Origin: Thermoprotei archaeon
Lineage (GTDB): Archaea > Thermoproteota > Thermoprotei > Thermofilales > B15-G2
Reading direction: 5' to 3'
Length of the DNA: 43,242 nt
NCBI GenBank assembly: GCA_003650815.1
Contig: QMSB01000005.1
Coordinates: 1-43,242, forward strand
Shown here piece by piece: positions 7,254 to 15,515 of the stretch. The notes beneath the pieces were generated by a model that saw only the letters and a program-made list of their open reading frames with translations, had not been told where the DNA came from and ran no database searches. Both the position numbers and the translations under genes were made by a program. The stretch's first letter is position 1. Each line of letters begins with the position of its first letter.

Positions 7254-10200
7254 CTAGCAATCAGACTGCTTCCATTGCTCTGTAATCAAGTAGAGCAGAT
7301 AGATATTCCTCAAATTCTCTTTCAAATATTCCTCAAGTTTTTCTTTGAGGTACTTGGTGGGAATTCTCTTTCTGCCAGCTCTCTGCGAGAGAGAAGCTTC
7401 TAGAAGTACTTCTCTGAGTGAAGTCTTTCTCTCAAGGCCTAATGCTTTTTCTAGTTCTTCTAGTGGAGCAATATTAAGCTCTAGTTTTTCCATAATTCTC
7501 TTTTGAACATCTACTACTTCTCCGAGAGACTCTAGTCCAGTCAGCGTGACTAGAATAGATCTCTGATTGAGCTCCATTAATATCCTAAAGAGAGTATCCT
7601 TGGAGTATAGGAGTATCTTAAAGCCTTTATTGAGTAGAGAGCTGAGAGTTCTATCTACGAGCTCTGTATCTTCTTCATCTACCCAGTACTCTCTATCACT
7701 CACTTTTATGCAGTATTCTTCACCATCAAATACTCCGATGGCGAAAACGCTTTTCTTCAATTCCTCTACAAGCGGAACTTCTAGAGCATCAACAACAGCT
7801 AACTTAAGAGCCTTAGAGGGTTTTGGCACATAAATCTCTCTCCCTGCGACCTTAACCGATATCTTTTCTCTCAGCAAGAGGTACTCGACAGCTCTTTGTG
7901 CAGCCTTTTTAGCTAGACTCCAGCTCATATCATATGTCACTAAATCTAAGTATGCTATTTCATCTACCTGAAGAAGCAGTATTTCGTCTAGTTCCTCTGG
8001 CACATAGTTTTCTACAGCTCTGAGCACCTCACTCCAGTCAAGTTTCTCTAGTAATCCTGCGCTCTCGGGTTCGTGTAAGTTCATGAGCTTCTTCTCGCCT
8101 ATTTTAGCCAAGTCGTACATTATTGTCTCAAATGCAATACCGTAGACCTTTCTCAGAACGAGCATTAAGTAGGCGAGCCCCATTCTCAACACAGTGAGGT
8201 CTTCTGAAGGATCTAGCTCAACTGTTATACCATAAGTGTAGTCCGTGTATTTCCCGTGTGTGACTGTAGGCACAGGTATAGTTTTCACGTCCTTGAAGAC
8301 TATGGTTCTACCAGCAATGTTCTTAATTAAGGGCTTTCTCCCTCTGATGTACCAGACTACTCTGTTTGGTATCTTTAGAAGTTTTCCGAAACCGTTTCTA
8401 GGAGGATATACTACACACAATACTTCCGACTGTATTCTTCCAGTGAAGTAGTCTTGAACAAATTTAGGCTCTTCTCCCCACTTAGACTTAATCTTAGAGT
8501 ACTCTTCATAGGCTTCTGCTAGCCCCTCATGTTTCCACAACACTCTCTCGCTGAGAGGCTTTACTACAACGGCAGTAACTATTCTCCCAGTTTTCCCTCC
8601 TAATCTGTGCTCAGTGACAAGAGAGTCTGAAGTATAATCTAGACAGCCTATCTGAAACTTTTCGACTAAATCGCAGTGAGAGATGTCTTCTAGATAGTAG
8701 CTCTCTCCACTATAGTCCTCCTTTACTCTCTTTATCCCGTATGGTGGCGAAAATTCGTAAAAGTTTAGGTAAAGCCATACCCTTTTGCCACGTGAGTTAA
8801 GCTCACCTTTTTTAACTAGCCCAAGTTCCCTCAAGAAAGAGTACTCTTCTTCACTAATATTTTTCCTCAAGTGAGGTGAAACAAACTTGAAAAGAGCCTC
8901 AAATAGTTTAGAGTATTTATTGCGGGGATTAACTATGGTTTTCTCTAGGGGTAATTCTACCCAGCTTTTTAATACATCAACTCCTCTAGAAAGAAGATCT
9001 CTATCCCATCTAGCGTAAGGGATTATGATAGACTCAGTGAACTCTATGTTTTCTCTCCTACCCTTTCTGCCTTCTCTTTGCCTAAACTCTTTCACGTCGT
9101 CAGGAAGCCCCAAATGGACTATTCTTATGACAGTACCTATGTCTATTCCCTGTGAAAGTGTTCTAGGAGAAACTATTATCTTTACAGTTCCTCTTCTAGC
9201 ACCTTCTTCGATCTTCTCTCTCAGATCCTTTGATATTAAGTGGTGGTGAGACCATACTCTATCTCTAAGGTTCTGTGGCAAGCGATGTTTAAGTCTCCTA
9301 GTTATTTCCTCTGCTTTCACAATACTCCTAGTGAAAACTATGGTTACTCCTTTGTCGTGAATATACTTCTCTAAGATTTCTATAGGATCTAAGTCTACAG
9401 CGGGCATTTCTACTCCAAGAGCCTCGGCGACACTAATCACTTTATATAAATTTTTCTTAAATTTATTGAAGTCTTCTAGACTTTCGAGAACATCTTTTCC
9501 CACCTCAGATTCCTCAAATACCCTCCTCTTAGACCTCAGAGAGCTCCATATTTTCTCAATATTTTTACCCAGTATGACGTACACATAGTTTCTTGACTTA
9601 AACGGCTTTCCCTCAATAACTATACTCTTATTCCCTGTGATTTCCGAGAAAAACTCAGCTATTTCCTCTGCGTTAGCAAGTGTAGCTGTTAGTAGGCATA
9701 GCTGAAAGCTTTTCTCCGAAATTTCTTTTATTATTCTAATCATAGAGAACAACAGGGCTATTTCTCTAGGTCCATAAAAGTCGAATTCATCTAGTACTAT
9801 TAGATCCAGTTTCCTCAAGAAGTCCAGGAGTAGTGTAGCCCTAGGACTAGTAGACCACTTCTTTAAATCTTGAAGTAGGAATGCTGGATTAGTAACCAGT
9901 ATAGTTGAGTCACTTAAATACTTCTTAAGAGCGCTCCGAGAGCCAAGCTCTTTATAAAGAGCTTCCTTTTTCTTAGCGTCAATAGCTACTACCTTTATTC
10001 CTAAAGCAGAGGCGTATTTCTTTATTCTCTTTATCTGATCATTAGCTAGAGCTAGTGTAGGGTAGACTGCTAGCGTTTTCTTAGAGTATTTAAGTGAGTA
10101 AAGTAGCCAGGCTTCGGTTTTCCCTGAGCCTGTTCCAGCTCTCAGTATAATATTGAGCTCTCTGAGCAGCGATTCAAATGCTTCCAGCTGATGTCTATAA

Positions 10201-10367
10201 AGCATCTTATGGCTTATTTCTTTTATGAAAGGATCACGACTGGTGGACAGCTCTGGTATGATATCTGCAAATCTAGTTTTAACTCCATCTGGTCTCACAG
10301 CTTTCTCACTAAACCAGTAATATTCATAGCCAAGTTGATCTAATATGCTTTTAGTTAAAACAGCCAC
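7254..10367 (-). CDS. Large DEAD/DEAH-box (SF2, Ski2-like) helicase
   Basis: This 1037-residue superfamily 2 ATPase unwinds or remodels nucleic acid. Seen: a Q-motif-like LYRHQLEAF (56-64), Walker A AGTGSGKTE (77-85), PTLALANDQ (motif Ia, 103-111), TNPAFLL (159-165), Walker B DEFD (193-196, a variant of DEAD/DEVD), motif III LTATLAN (226-232), VFTRS (344-348), the SQGIDIG segment (405-411) and motif VI QREGRKGRR (430-438). The roughly 550 residues after the two RecA domains hold no motif I can name, although they contain many short conserved-looking hydrophobic strands; they may be a nucleic-acid-binding or Ski2-type ratchet region. The start is GTG at 10367; the ATG two bases upstream is in another frame. 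The wide family includes repair and RNA helicases, and I cannot separate these. Confidence 0.85.
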   Translation of the reverse strand: MAVLTKSILDQLGYEYYWFSEKAVRPDGVKTRFADIIPELSTSRDPFIKEISHKMLYRHQLEAFESLLRELNIILRAGTGSGKTEAWLLYSLKYSKKTLAVYPTLALANDQIKRIKKYASALGIKVVAIDAKKKEALYKELGSRSALKKYLSDSTILVTNPAFLLQDLKKWSTSPRATLLLDFLRKLDLIVLDEFDFYGPREIALLFSMIRIIKEISEKSFQLCLLTATLANAEEIAEFFSEITGNKSIVIEGKPFKSRNYVYVILGKNIEKIWSSLRSKRRVFEESEVGKDVLESLEDFNKFKKNLYKVISVAEALGVEMPAVDLDPIEILEKYIHDKGVTIVFTRSIVKAEEITRRLKHRLPQNLRDRVWSHHHLISKDLREKIEEGARRGTVKIIVSPRTLSQGIDIGTVIRIVHLGLPDDVKEFRQREGRKGRRENIEFTESIIIPYARWDRDLLSRGVDVLKSWVELPLEKTIVNPRNKYSKLFEALFKFVSPHLRKNISEEEYSFLRELGLVKKGELNSRGKRVWLYLNFYEFSPPYGIKRVKEDYSGESYYLEDISHCDLVEKFQIGCLDYTSDSLVTEHRLGGKTGRIVTAVVVKPLSERVLWKHEGLAEAYEEYSKIKSKWGEEPKFVQDYFTGRIQSEVLCVVYPPRNGFGKLLKIPNRVVWYIRGRKPLIKNIAGRTIVFKDVKTIPVPTVTHGKYTDYTYGITVELDPSEDLTVLRMGLAYLMLVLRKVYGIAFETIMYDLAKIGEKKLMNLHEPESAGLLEKLDWSEVLRAVENYVPEELDEILLLQVDEIAYLDLVTYDMSWSLAKKAAQRAVEYLLLREKISVKVAGREIYVPKPSKALKLAVVDALEVPLVEELKKSVFAIGVFDGEEYCIKVSDREYWVDEEDTELVDRTLSSLLNKGFKILLYSKDTLFRILMELNQRSILVTLTGLESLGEVVDVQKRIMEKLELNIAPLEELEKALGLERKTSLREVLLEASLSQRAGRKRIPTKYLKEKLEEYLKENLRNIYLLYLITEQWKQSDC

Positions 10368-10511
10368 ATGGTAACTAAATAGTTTTAGTAATTAAACTAT
10401 TACCTTAGTGACTGAAGATAAAGCTAATTAAGTAGGGAGATGCATTGACATTAGCCTACGAAGAGCGACACAGGTGCTGATGGGTGATTGTGCTCAGGCG
10501 TGCTCCGAGGC

Positions 10512-11384
10512 TTACTCACTATAAGCTATTACTCTTACCTCCCCCTTATTGTTACATACTGCTATGAAGCTCCCTGTGGGATTAAATCTAACACATACCA
10601 CGTTTTTCTTCAGCACTTGGTATATCTTAATAGGAGTTCCATTAAAAGCATCTACTATCTTAACTATACCATCGTTACATCCTAGAGCTATTACCTTTTC
10701 TTTAGAGTCTATACTGTATATAGGCTCTTCCTGAGATTTTTGCCACTCAACACTATATGCTTCAACGTTAACTACTCCAAAGTTCTTCACATCGGTTGCG
10801 AAAACTAAATGTGCTGAATCTTTCCAAGTAATGTTTTTAATGGTTTGTCGAGAGGGAATATCCTGTATTATAGCTCCATTTACATCAAACACTCTTATAC
10901 CGTCCTTAGAACCACTTGCAATAATATTTCTACTAGGTGAGAAAGCTACATCGTATATCTTACTGCTGTGCTTAACCATAGCTAGTTCTCTTCCAGTAAT
11001 AGGATCCCATATTCTGACATACTTATCATATCCAGCTGAAGCTAAGTACTCGCCGCTTTGGCTCCAAGCAACGCTGACACATTTCTTGTGCTTAAGTACG
11101 TGTTTAATTGTATAGAACTTCGCATCTAAAAGCACTACACCTACTTTAGGATCTGCGAGAGCTATAGTATCTCCCTTAGGGCTCCAGGCTGCTGGATGGC
11201 CATGGTTCTTGACGTTTGCAACAAGCTTTTCATGAGTCTTAACACTAGCCTTAGTCTCCATATTCCATACGCATACTCTCTCTTTATCAGCAGTTACCAG
11301 AAATTTTGAATCAGGACTCCAGGCTGCTGCAGTATTCTTTTTATGGACTCCTGAAATAGACAGCCTATAGGTTTGAGTACTCAC
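10512..11384 (-). CDS. WD40-repeat beta-propeller protein
   Basis: The 290-residue protein consists almost entirely of WD40-type repeats, about seven, the number needed for one closed propeller. Clear repeats: AAAWSPDSKFLVTADKERVCVWN, PAAWSPKGDTIALADPKVGVVLLD, VAWSQSGEYLASAGYDKYVRIWD, VAFSPSRNIIASGSKDGIRVFD, and a C-terminal VRFNPTGSFIAVCNNKGEVRVI. The propeller has no signal peptide or membrane segment, so it is cytosolic and most likely a protein-binding scaffold. It starts with GTG at 11384 and is divergent from the third small GTPase (start 11584), sharing 200 bases of intergenic DNA. WD40 propellers commonly pair with GTPase switches in eukaryotes; whether this one does is inference. A TATA-like ctttaaaata lies unusually close to the GTG, so the true start may be slightly different. 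Confidence 0.88.
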   Translation of the reverse strand: MSTQTYRLSISGVHKKNTAAAWSPDSKFLVTADKERVCVWNMETKASVKTHEKLVANVKNHGHPAAWSPKGDTIALADPKVGVVLLDAKFYTIKHVLKHKKCVSVAWSQSGEYLASAGYDKYVRIWDPITGRELAMVKHSSKIYDVAFSPSRNIIASGSKDGIRVFDVNGAIIQDIPSRQTIKNITWKDSAHLVFATDVKNFGVVNVEAYSVEWQKSQEEPIYSIDSKEKVIALGCNDGIVKIVDAFNGTPIKIYQVLKKNVVCVRFNPTGSFIAVCNNKGEVRVIAYSE

Positions 11385-11551
11385 AAGTATTTTAAAGCCT
11401 AGTAGTATTAATAACTTAAGCTAAGTAGGAAGAGTTCATTTAGAATACTTAGCATGTGTCTTAAGGTATTATCTGAAGATTTCTGAAGAACCTTTAAGAA
11501 AGTGTCCATATAGCATTATTTAAACTGATAATTGATTCCGACTCCTTAATG

Positions 11552-11559
11552 CTTTTAAG
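11552..11559 (+). promoter_or_regulatory. TATA-like box of the third small GTPase gene
   Basis: The sequence cttttaag is centred about 28 bases upstream of the ATG at 11584, so transcription should start at or just before the start codon (leaderless). No Shine-Dalgarno sequence is present, in agreement. Confidence 0.4.
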
Positions 11560-11583
11560 TTCTATGGTAAAGAGTATAAGTGT

Positions 11584-12090
11584 ATGCGTGTAGTGAAGAT
11601 AGTGCTATGCGGTGAAGGAGGCGTCGGCAAGACAAGTCTAGCACACCGCTTTACTAAAGGAGTGTTTCCCAGAGACATTAGGTTAACAGTAGGCATAGAG
11701 CATTTCACTAAAGTAGTTAAGATAGCAGGAGAAAACCTTAAAGTAGTTCTCTGGGATCTGGGCGGAGAATATAGGTTCCGCTTCTTAGCACCAGTATTCC
11801 TTAGAGGAGCTTGTGGAGGCGTCTTTGTTTTTGATGTGACTAGAGTAAGTACGTTGTATAAGCTAAATGAGTGGCTAGACATTTTTAGACAGTACGTCGG
11901 AGAAGTTCCCTCAGTTTTAGTCGGAAATAAGATAGATTTAAAGAACTTAAGAAATGTTGATAGAGAGCGTGCAGAGAAATACGCCGTGTCAAGAGGTTTT
12001 TTGGGATACTATGAGACATCAGCAAAAAATAATGAAGGAGTAGATGAACCCTTTATAGCTTTACTTGAAGCTATTGTAAGATATACCTAG
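11584..12090 (+). CDS. Ras-like small GTPase, close paralogue of the gene at 6214
   Basis: A 168-residue minimal G domain with G1 GEGGVGKTS (10-18), G2 Thr35 in RLTVGIEHF, G3 WDLGGEYRF with Glu62 in place of Ras Gln61, G4 GNKIDL (114-119) and G5 TSAKN (145-149). Long stretches agree with the GTPase at 6214, notably the P-loop, the TVGIEHFTKV switch I region and RFLAPVFLRGA after switch II, so a duplication is likely. The switch II sequence differs at one tell-tale place (GGEYRF against GGEERF). The gene has no N-terminal extension and no lipidation signal. It faces away from the WD40 gene at 11384, and the two may share control. A GTP-dependent switch is predicted; targets are unknown. Confidence 0.9.
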   Translation: MRVVKIVLCGEGGVGKTSLAHRFTKGVFPRDIRLTVGIEHFTKVVKIAGENLKVVLWDLGGEYRFRFLAPVFLRGACGGVFVFDVTRVSTLYKLNEWLDIFRQYVGEVPSVLVGNKIDLKNLRNVDRERAEKYAVSRGFLGYYETSAKNNEGVDEPFIALLEAIVRYT

Positions 12091-12232
12091 CTCCTGTACT
12101 AAGTTTTCTTCTTTCGAGTTAAGCATATTGTACTTAATAAGAGTCCGTAGTGCGATGAATTTAGCCGGAAAAAGCTTCTGTTTTAATAAAGTTGGCCTTT
12201 CATATAAATAGTTTGTAATGCACGCTATCCCT

Positions 12233-12276
12233 GAGGATATTTCGACAAATTAAGTGGTCACTACTGAAATATCTTC
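12233..12276. repeat. 11-bp inverted repeat downstream of the third GTPase
   Basis: GAGGATATTTC (12233-12243) and GAAATATCTTC (12266-12276) pair over 11 bp with one G-T wobble around a 22-base loop. It lies about 140 bases after the GTPase stop and 100 bases past the end of the convergent membrane-protein gene. It could be a protein-binding palindrome or an RNA hairpin; the role is unknown. Confidence 0.4.
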
Positions 12277-12376
12277 TATGCTAGTTATTCCTATATCGAC
12301 TCTATTGCAAAGACCATTTTACTCCCTTTATGGCAACACTTACCCCTATATTAGTACTTACTAACCCCTTTCAGTT

Positions 12377-12865
12377 TTAATCGAAAATATATTTACAGGT
12401 TAAACTATTAGTTATTATTAGAAATAGTACCACTAATAACAGCACTAGATCTACTCTAATAACTTCTATAAAATAGGAATAGGGACTTAATTGAAGTAAG
12501 TTGATTATGATAGAATCTAGAAGCCAGCTAAACTGATAGCCATAGTCCACGAGAGGGAATAAAATCTTTACTGGAATTCCCCTCGTGCTTAGATCCATAA
12601 TTACGTGAATTAGGGGAAGTAGTGATAAAGATAATCTTTGATATACTCTATACCCGTATTTTTTCAAAATCATATCTACAATTATAATCAAGGGGATTAA
12701 TATAACGACAGAGTGAAGGAGGATTCTATGTAGTGAAGAGAAGAATGCATCGATATCTGGGAATGTGGATAAAATAACTGCTACTAAGAAATCTCTGCCT
12801 CTCTTTCTCTTCCAAGTAAGAGGTGTTATCACGCCAATTAAACAATGAGCAAAGAAATCAGGCAA
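12377..12865 (-). CDS. YdjM-type membrane-bound metal-dependent hydrolase family protein
   Basis: The 162-residue integral membrane protein matches the YdjM/DUF457 family (annotated as membrane-bound metal-dependent hydrolases). Seen: an N-terminal His7 in MPDFFAHCLIG, the PDIDAF motif near residues 36-41, HRILLHSVVILIP (46-58), and a HVIMDLST motif (87-94); such His and Asp residues recur in the family and probably bind metal. About four or five hydrophobic segments are visible, the last being LVLLLVVLFLIITN. The start is TTG at 12865, supported by a strong ribosome-binding sequence GGTGGTGA (12876-12869 on the minus strand). The gene is convergent with the third GTPase. True catalytic activity in this family is poorly characterised; the name is by family only. 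Confidence 0.75.
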   Translation of the reverse strand: MPDFFAHCLIGVITPLTWKRKRGRDFLVAVILSTFPDIDAFFSSLHRILLHSVVILIPLIIIVDMILKKYGYRVYQRLSLSLLPLIHVIMDLSTRGIPVKILFPLVDYGYQFSWLLDSIIINLLQLSPYSYFIEVIRVDLVLLLVVLFLIITNSLTCKYIFD

Positions 12866-12868
12866 TAT

Positions 12869-12876
12869 TCACCACC
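12869..12876 (-). promoter_or_regulatory. Strong ribosome-binding site fixing a TTG start
   Basis: The minus strand reads GGTGGTGA, 3 bases before the TTG at 12865. This matches the archaeal GGTGA-type Shine-Dalgarno consensus and decides the TTG start of the membrane hydrolase gene. Confidence 0.7.
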
Positions 12877-13030
12877 TATTTTTTAACCCCTCAAGTATTA
12901 AAAATCTACTTCTAGTATGTAAGTTGTGTATAATATCCTAGGTGAAAGACACCAATAGGAATCTTTAAAGTACGAAAGAGTATTGTTCAGATACATGTTT
13001 CCTGAGAGTTAAAGGGATAAGGAGATACTT

Positions 13031-13125
13031 AGGATTGTCCGGTTGGTCTGTTCGCTATATGTTTGTTTAGCTGTTTTCGAGTGGTTTATCAGCTATTTTG
13101 TTCATAAACTAAAGACAACAATCCT
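13031..13125. ncRNA. Candidate structured RNA with three nested stems
   Basis: AGGATTGT (13031-13038) pairs with ACAATCCT (13118-13125); GTTT (13061-13064) with AAAC (13106-13109); and TAGCTG (13068-13073) with CAGCTA (13090-13095). The three helices nest in order around a 16-base loop. An ACA triplet follows the outer stem at 13127, which recalls H/ACA guide RNAs, but I see no clear K-turn and the internal loops are large. The hypF TATA box lies downstream, so this is not a hypF leader. Low confidence. Confidence 0.25.
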
Positions 13126-13164
13126 CACAAAACTTTAACCAGGTAGTCTCACTACTGTAGGCAA

Positions 13165-13173
13165 CTTAATATA
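13165..13173 (+). promoter_or_regulatory. TATA-like box of hypF
   Basis: The sequence cttaatata is centred about 31 bases before the hypF ATG at 13200. The spacing predicts a leaderless or very short leader transcript, and no Shine-Dalgarno sequence is seen before the ATG. Confidence 0.4.
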
Positions 13174-13199
13174 CTTCAATAATTTCTAGAGAACTGCTG

Positions 13200-15515
13200 A
13201 TGAAATCAGTTTTAGTGAAAGTAAGGGGAATAGTACAGGGAGTAGGTTTTCGTCCCTTTGTTTATCGTCTTGCAGTAAGCCTTGGTCTTAAAGGATATGT
13301 AAAGAATACCGGTGGCTCTGAAGTAGAGATACTTCTTCAAGGAAAGAACATAGACATTTTCTTAGCTAGACTTAGGAAAGAGAAGCCCCCTACTGCACTC
13401 ATAGAGGAAATAGAGGTACATGAAGTAAATGCTCCTCAGCACGAATGCTTCAGGATAATAGCTAGCAGCTATTCTATAGAAAAGTACTCAATGATTCCTC
13501 CAGACTTCTGCTTCTGCGAAGAATGCTTACGTGAAGTACTAAGCGAAAACTCTAGGTGGTATTTATATCCCTTTAACTCATGTGCATGGTGCGGGCCTCG
13601 CTTTACTATAATAGAGAGGCCCCCTTATGACAGAGAGAACACTTCTATGCGAGATTTTCCTCTATGTGAAGAGTGTTTAAGAGAATACCGCGATCCAAGT
13701 AATATAAGAAGATTTCATGCTCAAGGCACCAGCTGTCCTAAATGCGGACCTAAAGTATGGCTGGCTGACTCTTCTGGGGAAAAGGTCGAATGTATTAGTC
13801 CTCTTGTAGAGGCGGCTAAGCTAATTGAAGAAGGGTATATTGTAGCTGTTAAGGGAATAGGGGGTTTTCACTTAGCTTGCTTAGCTACAGACGATGATGC
13901 TGTATTAAGGCTTAGAGAAAGGAAAAGGAGGAGAAGAAAGCCTTTTGCTTTAATGGCACTAGACCTAAAGACTGCGGCAAAGCTAATAGAGGTTACTCCT
14001 ATTGTGGAGAAGTACCTAATTTCGCCTCAAAGACCTATCGTAGTAGCTCTTAGGAAGCCTGAATCAGATGTCTCATTTTATGTTGCTCCAAACTTAAAGA
14101 CACTCGGAGTAGAGCTAGCGTACACGCCCTTACACTATATACTGCTAATGAATACTAGAGACAAGTATCTTGTAATGACAAGTGGGAATTTATCAGGCTT
14201 ACCTATATGTCACACTAATGAGGAGGCTCTAGCGCTTTTGAAAAACATAGCCGACTATTTTCTACTTCATAATAGGAGAATAGTCAATAGAGTAGATGAC
14301 AGCGTAGTGAAAATAGTGAAATCACATGTATCTTTTCTTAGAAGAAGCAGAGGTTATGTTCCTCAGTGGATTAAAGTACCTTTAGCATTTAATAAGAGTG
14401 TAGTAGCTTTAGGAGCTATGTTATCTAATACGGGTGCTCTACTAATTGAGAATAAAGTGATTTTAACTCAGCATATAGGTGATGTAGAGAACATCGAGAC
14501 TATAGAGTTTGAGAAAAAGGCGATAGAGTTTCTTTTAAAAGCCTATAACATCGACATTAAAACATGCGTCATAGCAGTAGATAAGCATCCTCTCTACTTA
14601 ACCAACTTCCTCGCGGAGGAGTATCGCCTAAAGGGAGCTAAAGTACTGAGAGTACAACATCACCATGCTCACATAGCTGCAGTAATGGCTGAACATAATA
14701 TTCCCTTAAGGGCGAAAGTACTTGGCATAGCGATAGATGGTGTAGGCTACGGAGAGGATGGACACATATGGGGAGGAGAGATACTAGAGGTTTCGTATAC
14801 AGACTTTAAGCGCTTAGCTCACTTAAAGTACTTTAAAATGCCTGGAGGAGATATAGCCACTAAGTACCCGGCGAGAGTTTTACTAAGTATTTTATCTGAT
14901 GAGATGACTAAAGATGAATTAAAGAAATTAGCATTAAAACTCAAGCTTCAAAGAAAACTCCCTAGAGGAGAAAAGGAATTGAGTATTGTGCTTAACCAGA
15001 TATATCATTGTAGACAGCCTCTAGCATCAAGTACTGGGAGATTTCTTGACGCAGTTTCGGTTCTTCTAGGTTTCTCTTATGAGAGAAGTTATGAGGGAGA
15101 GCCAGCTATCTTACTAGAGGAAAGAAGCTTTGGTGGCAAAATAGTAGATGAAATAAACTTTAAGGTCGAGGAAGATAGTGAGGGGCATAAAGTTATAGAG
15201 CTAGCTTCTCCTCTCCTACAAGTAGTAGATATGCTCCACCGTACTAGCGTACAGGATATTGGAGCTAGTGTCCAGTACTGGCTTGGAAGAACTTTAGCTA
15301 AAGTAGCCTTAATGTTTAGGAAGAATCATAGATATCTTGTAGTTAGCGGTGGGGCAGCAGTCAACACTTTTATTTCTAAGGGAATATTGGATGAAGTAAA
15401 GGATTCTGGAGAATTAGTCGAAGTAGTTTTCGCTGAGAAAATTCCTCCAGGAGATGGAGGTCTTAGCTTAGGACAGGCTGTTGTTACCGCAGCTAAGTTA
15501 AGTGAATATGTTTAA
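13200..15515 (+). CDS. hypF: Carbamoyltransferase HypF ([NiFe]-hydrogenase maturation)
   Basis: HypF makes the thiocarbamate on HypE from carbamoyl phosphate, the source of the cyanide ligands of [NiFe] hydrogenases. All domains are present in 771 residues, the usual length. The N-terminal acylphosphatase domain (1-90) has RGIVQGVGFRPFV with the catalytic Arg. Zinc-finger Cys pairs follow: C106/C109, C128/C131, C156/C159 and C179/C182. Next come the YrdC-like domain (about 200-385, VKGIGGFHLAC and RKRRRRKPFALM), and the Kae1/TsaD-like C-terminal domain with VQHHHAHIAAVMAEH, AIDGVGYGEDG, and SGGAAVNTFI. The last codons overlap the end of the convergent glycerophosphodiesterase by 18 bases. No other hyp gene or hydrogenase gene lies in the window, so this copy is isolated from its partners. 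Confidence 0.96.
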   Translation: MKSVLVKVRGIVQGVGFRPFVYRLAVSLGLKGYVKNTGGSEVEILLQGKNIDIFLARLRKEKPPTALIEEIEVHEVNAPQHECFRIIASSYSIEKYSMIPPDFCFCEECLREVLSENSRWYLYPFNSCAWCGPRFTIIERPPYDRENTSMRDFPLCEECLREYRDPSNIRRFHAQGTSCPKCGPKVWLADSSGEKVECISPLVEAAKLIEEGYIVAVKGIGGFHLACLATDDDAVLRLRERKRRRRKPFALMALDLKTAAKLIEVTPIVEKYLISPQRPIVVALRKPESDVSFYVAPNLKTLGVELAYTPLHYILLMNTRDKYLVMTSGNLSGLPICHTNEEALALLKNIADYFLLHNRRIVNRVDDSVVKIVKSHVSFLRRSRGYVPQWIKVPLAFNKSVVALGAMLSNTGALLIENKVILTQHIGDVENIETIEFEKKAIEFLLKAYNIDIKTCVIAVDKHPLYLTNFLAEEYRLKGAKVLRVQHHHAHIAAVMAEHNIPLRAKVLGIAIDGVGYGEDGHIWGGEILEVSYTDFKRLAHLKYFKMPGGDIATKYPARVLLSILSDEMTKDELKKLALKLKLQRKLPRGEKELSIVLNQIYHCRQPLASSTGRFLDAVSVLLGFSYERSYEGEPAILLEERSFGGKIVDEINFKVEEDSEGHKVIELASPLLQVVDMLHRTSVQDIGASVQYWLGRTLAKVALMFRKNHRYLVVSGGAAVNTFISKGILDEVKDSGELVEVVFAEKIPPGDGGLSLGQAVVTAAKLSEYV

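Larger units (their letters stand above)
12866..13199. other. Intergenic region between divergent genes, with a nested inverted repeat
   Basis: This 334-base gap contains the ribosome-binding site of the membrane hydrolase (12869-12876), a nested inverted repeat at 13031-13125 described separately, and the TATA-like cttaatata (13165-13173) of hypF. I see no protein-coding frame of note. The remainder is AT-rich with no recognisable element. Confidence 0.5.

Noticed and set aside
10368-10511. C/D box sRNA between the helicase and the WD40 gene
   Set aside because: The segment has TGATGG and CTGA-like pieces, but no C/D'/C'/D order or 12-base guide spacing on either strand.
12091-12376. C/D sRNA between the third GTPase and the membrane hydrolase
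   Set aside because: GCGATGA and CTGA occur, but they are not at guide spacing and no second pair is found. Only the inverted repeat at 12233-12276 stands.
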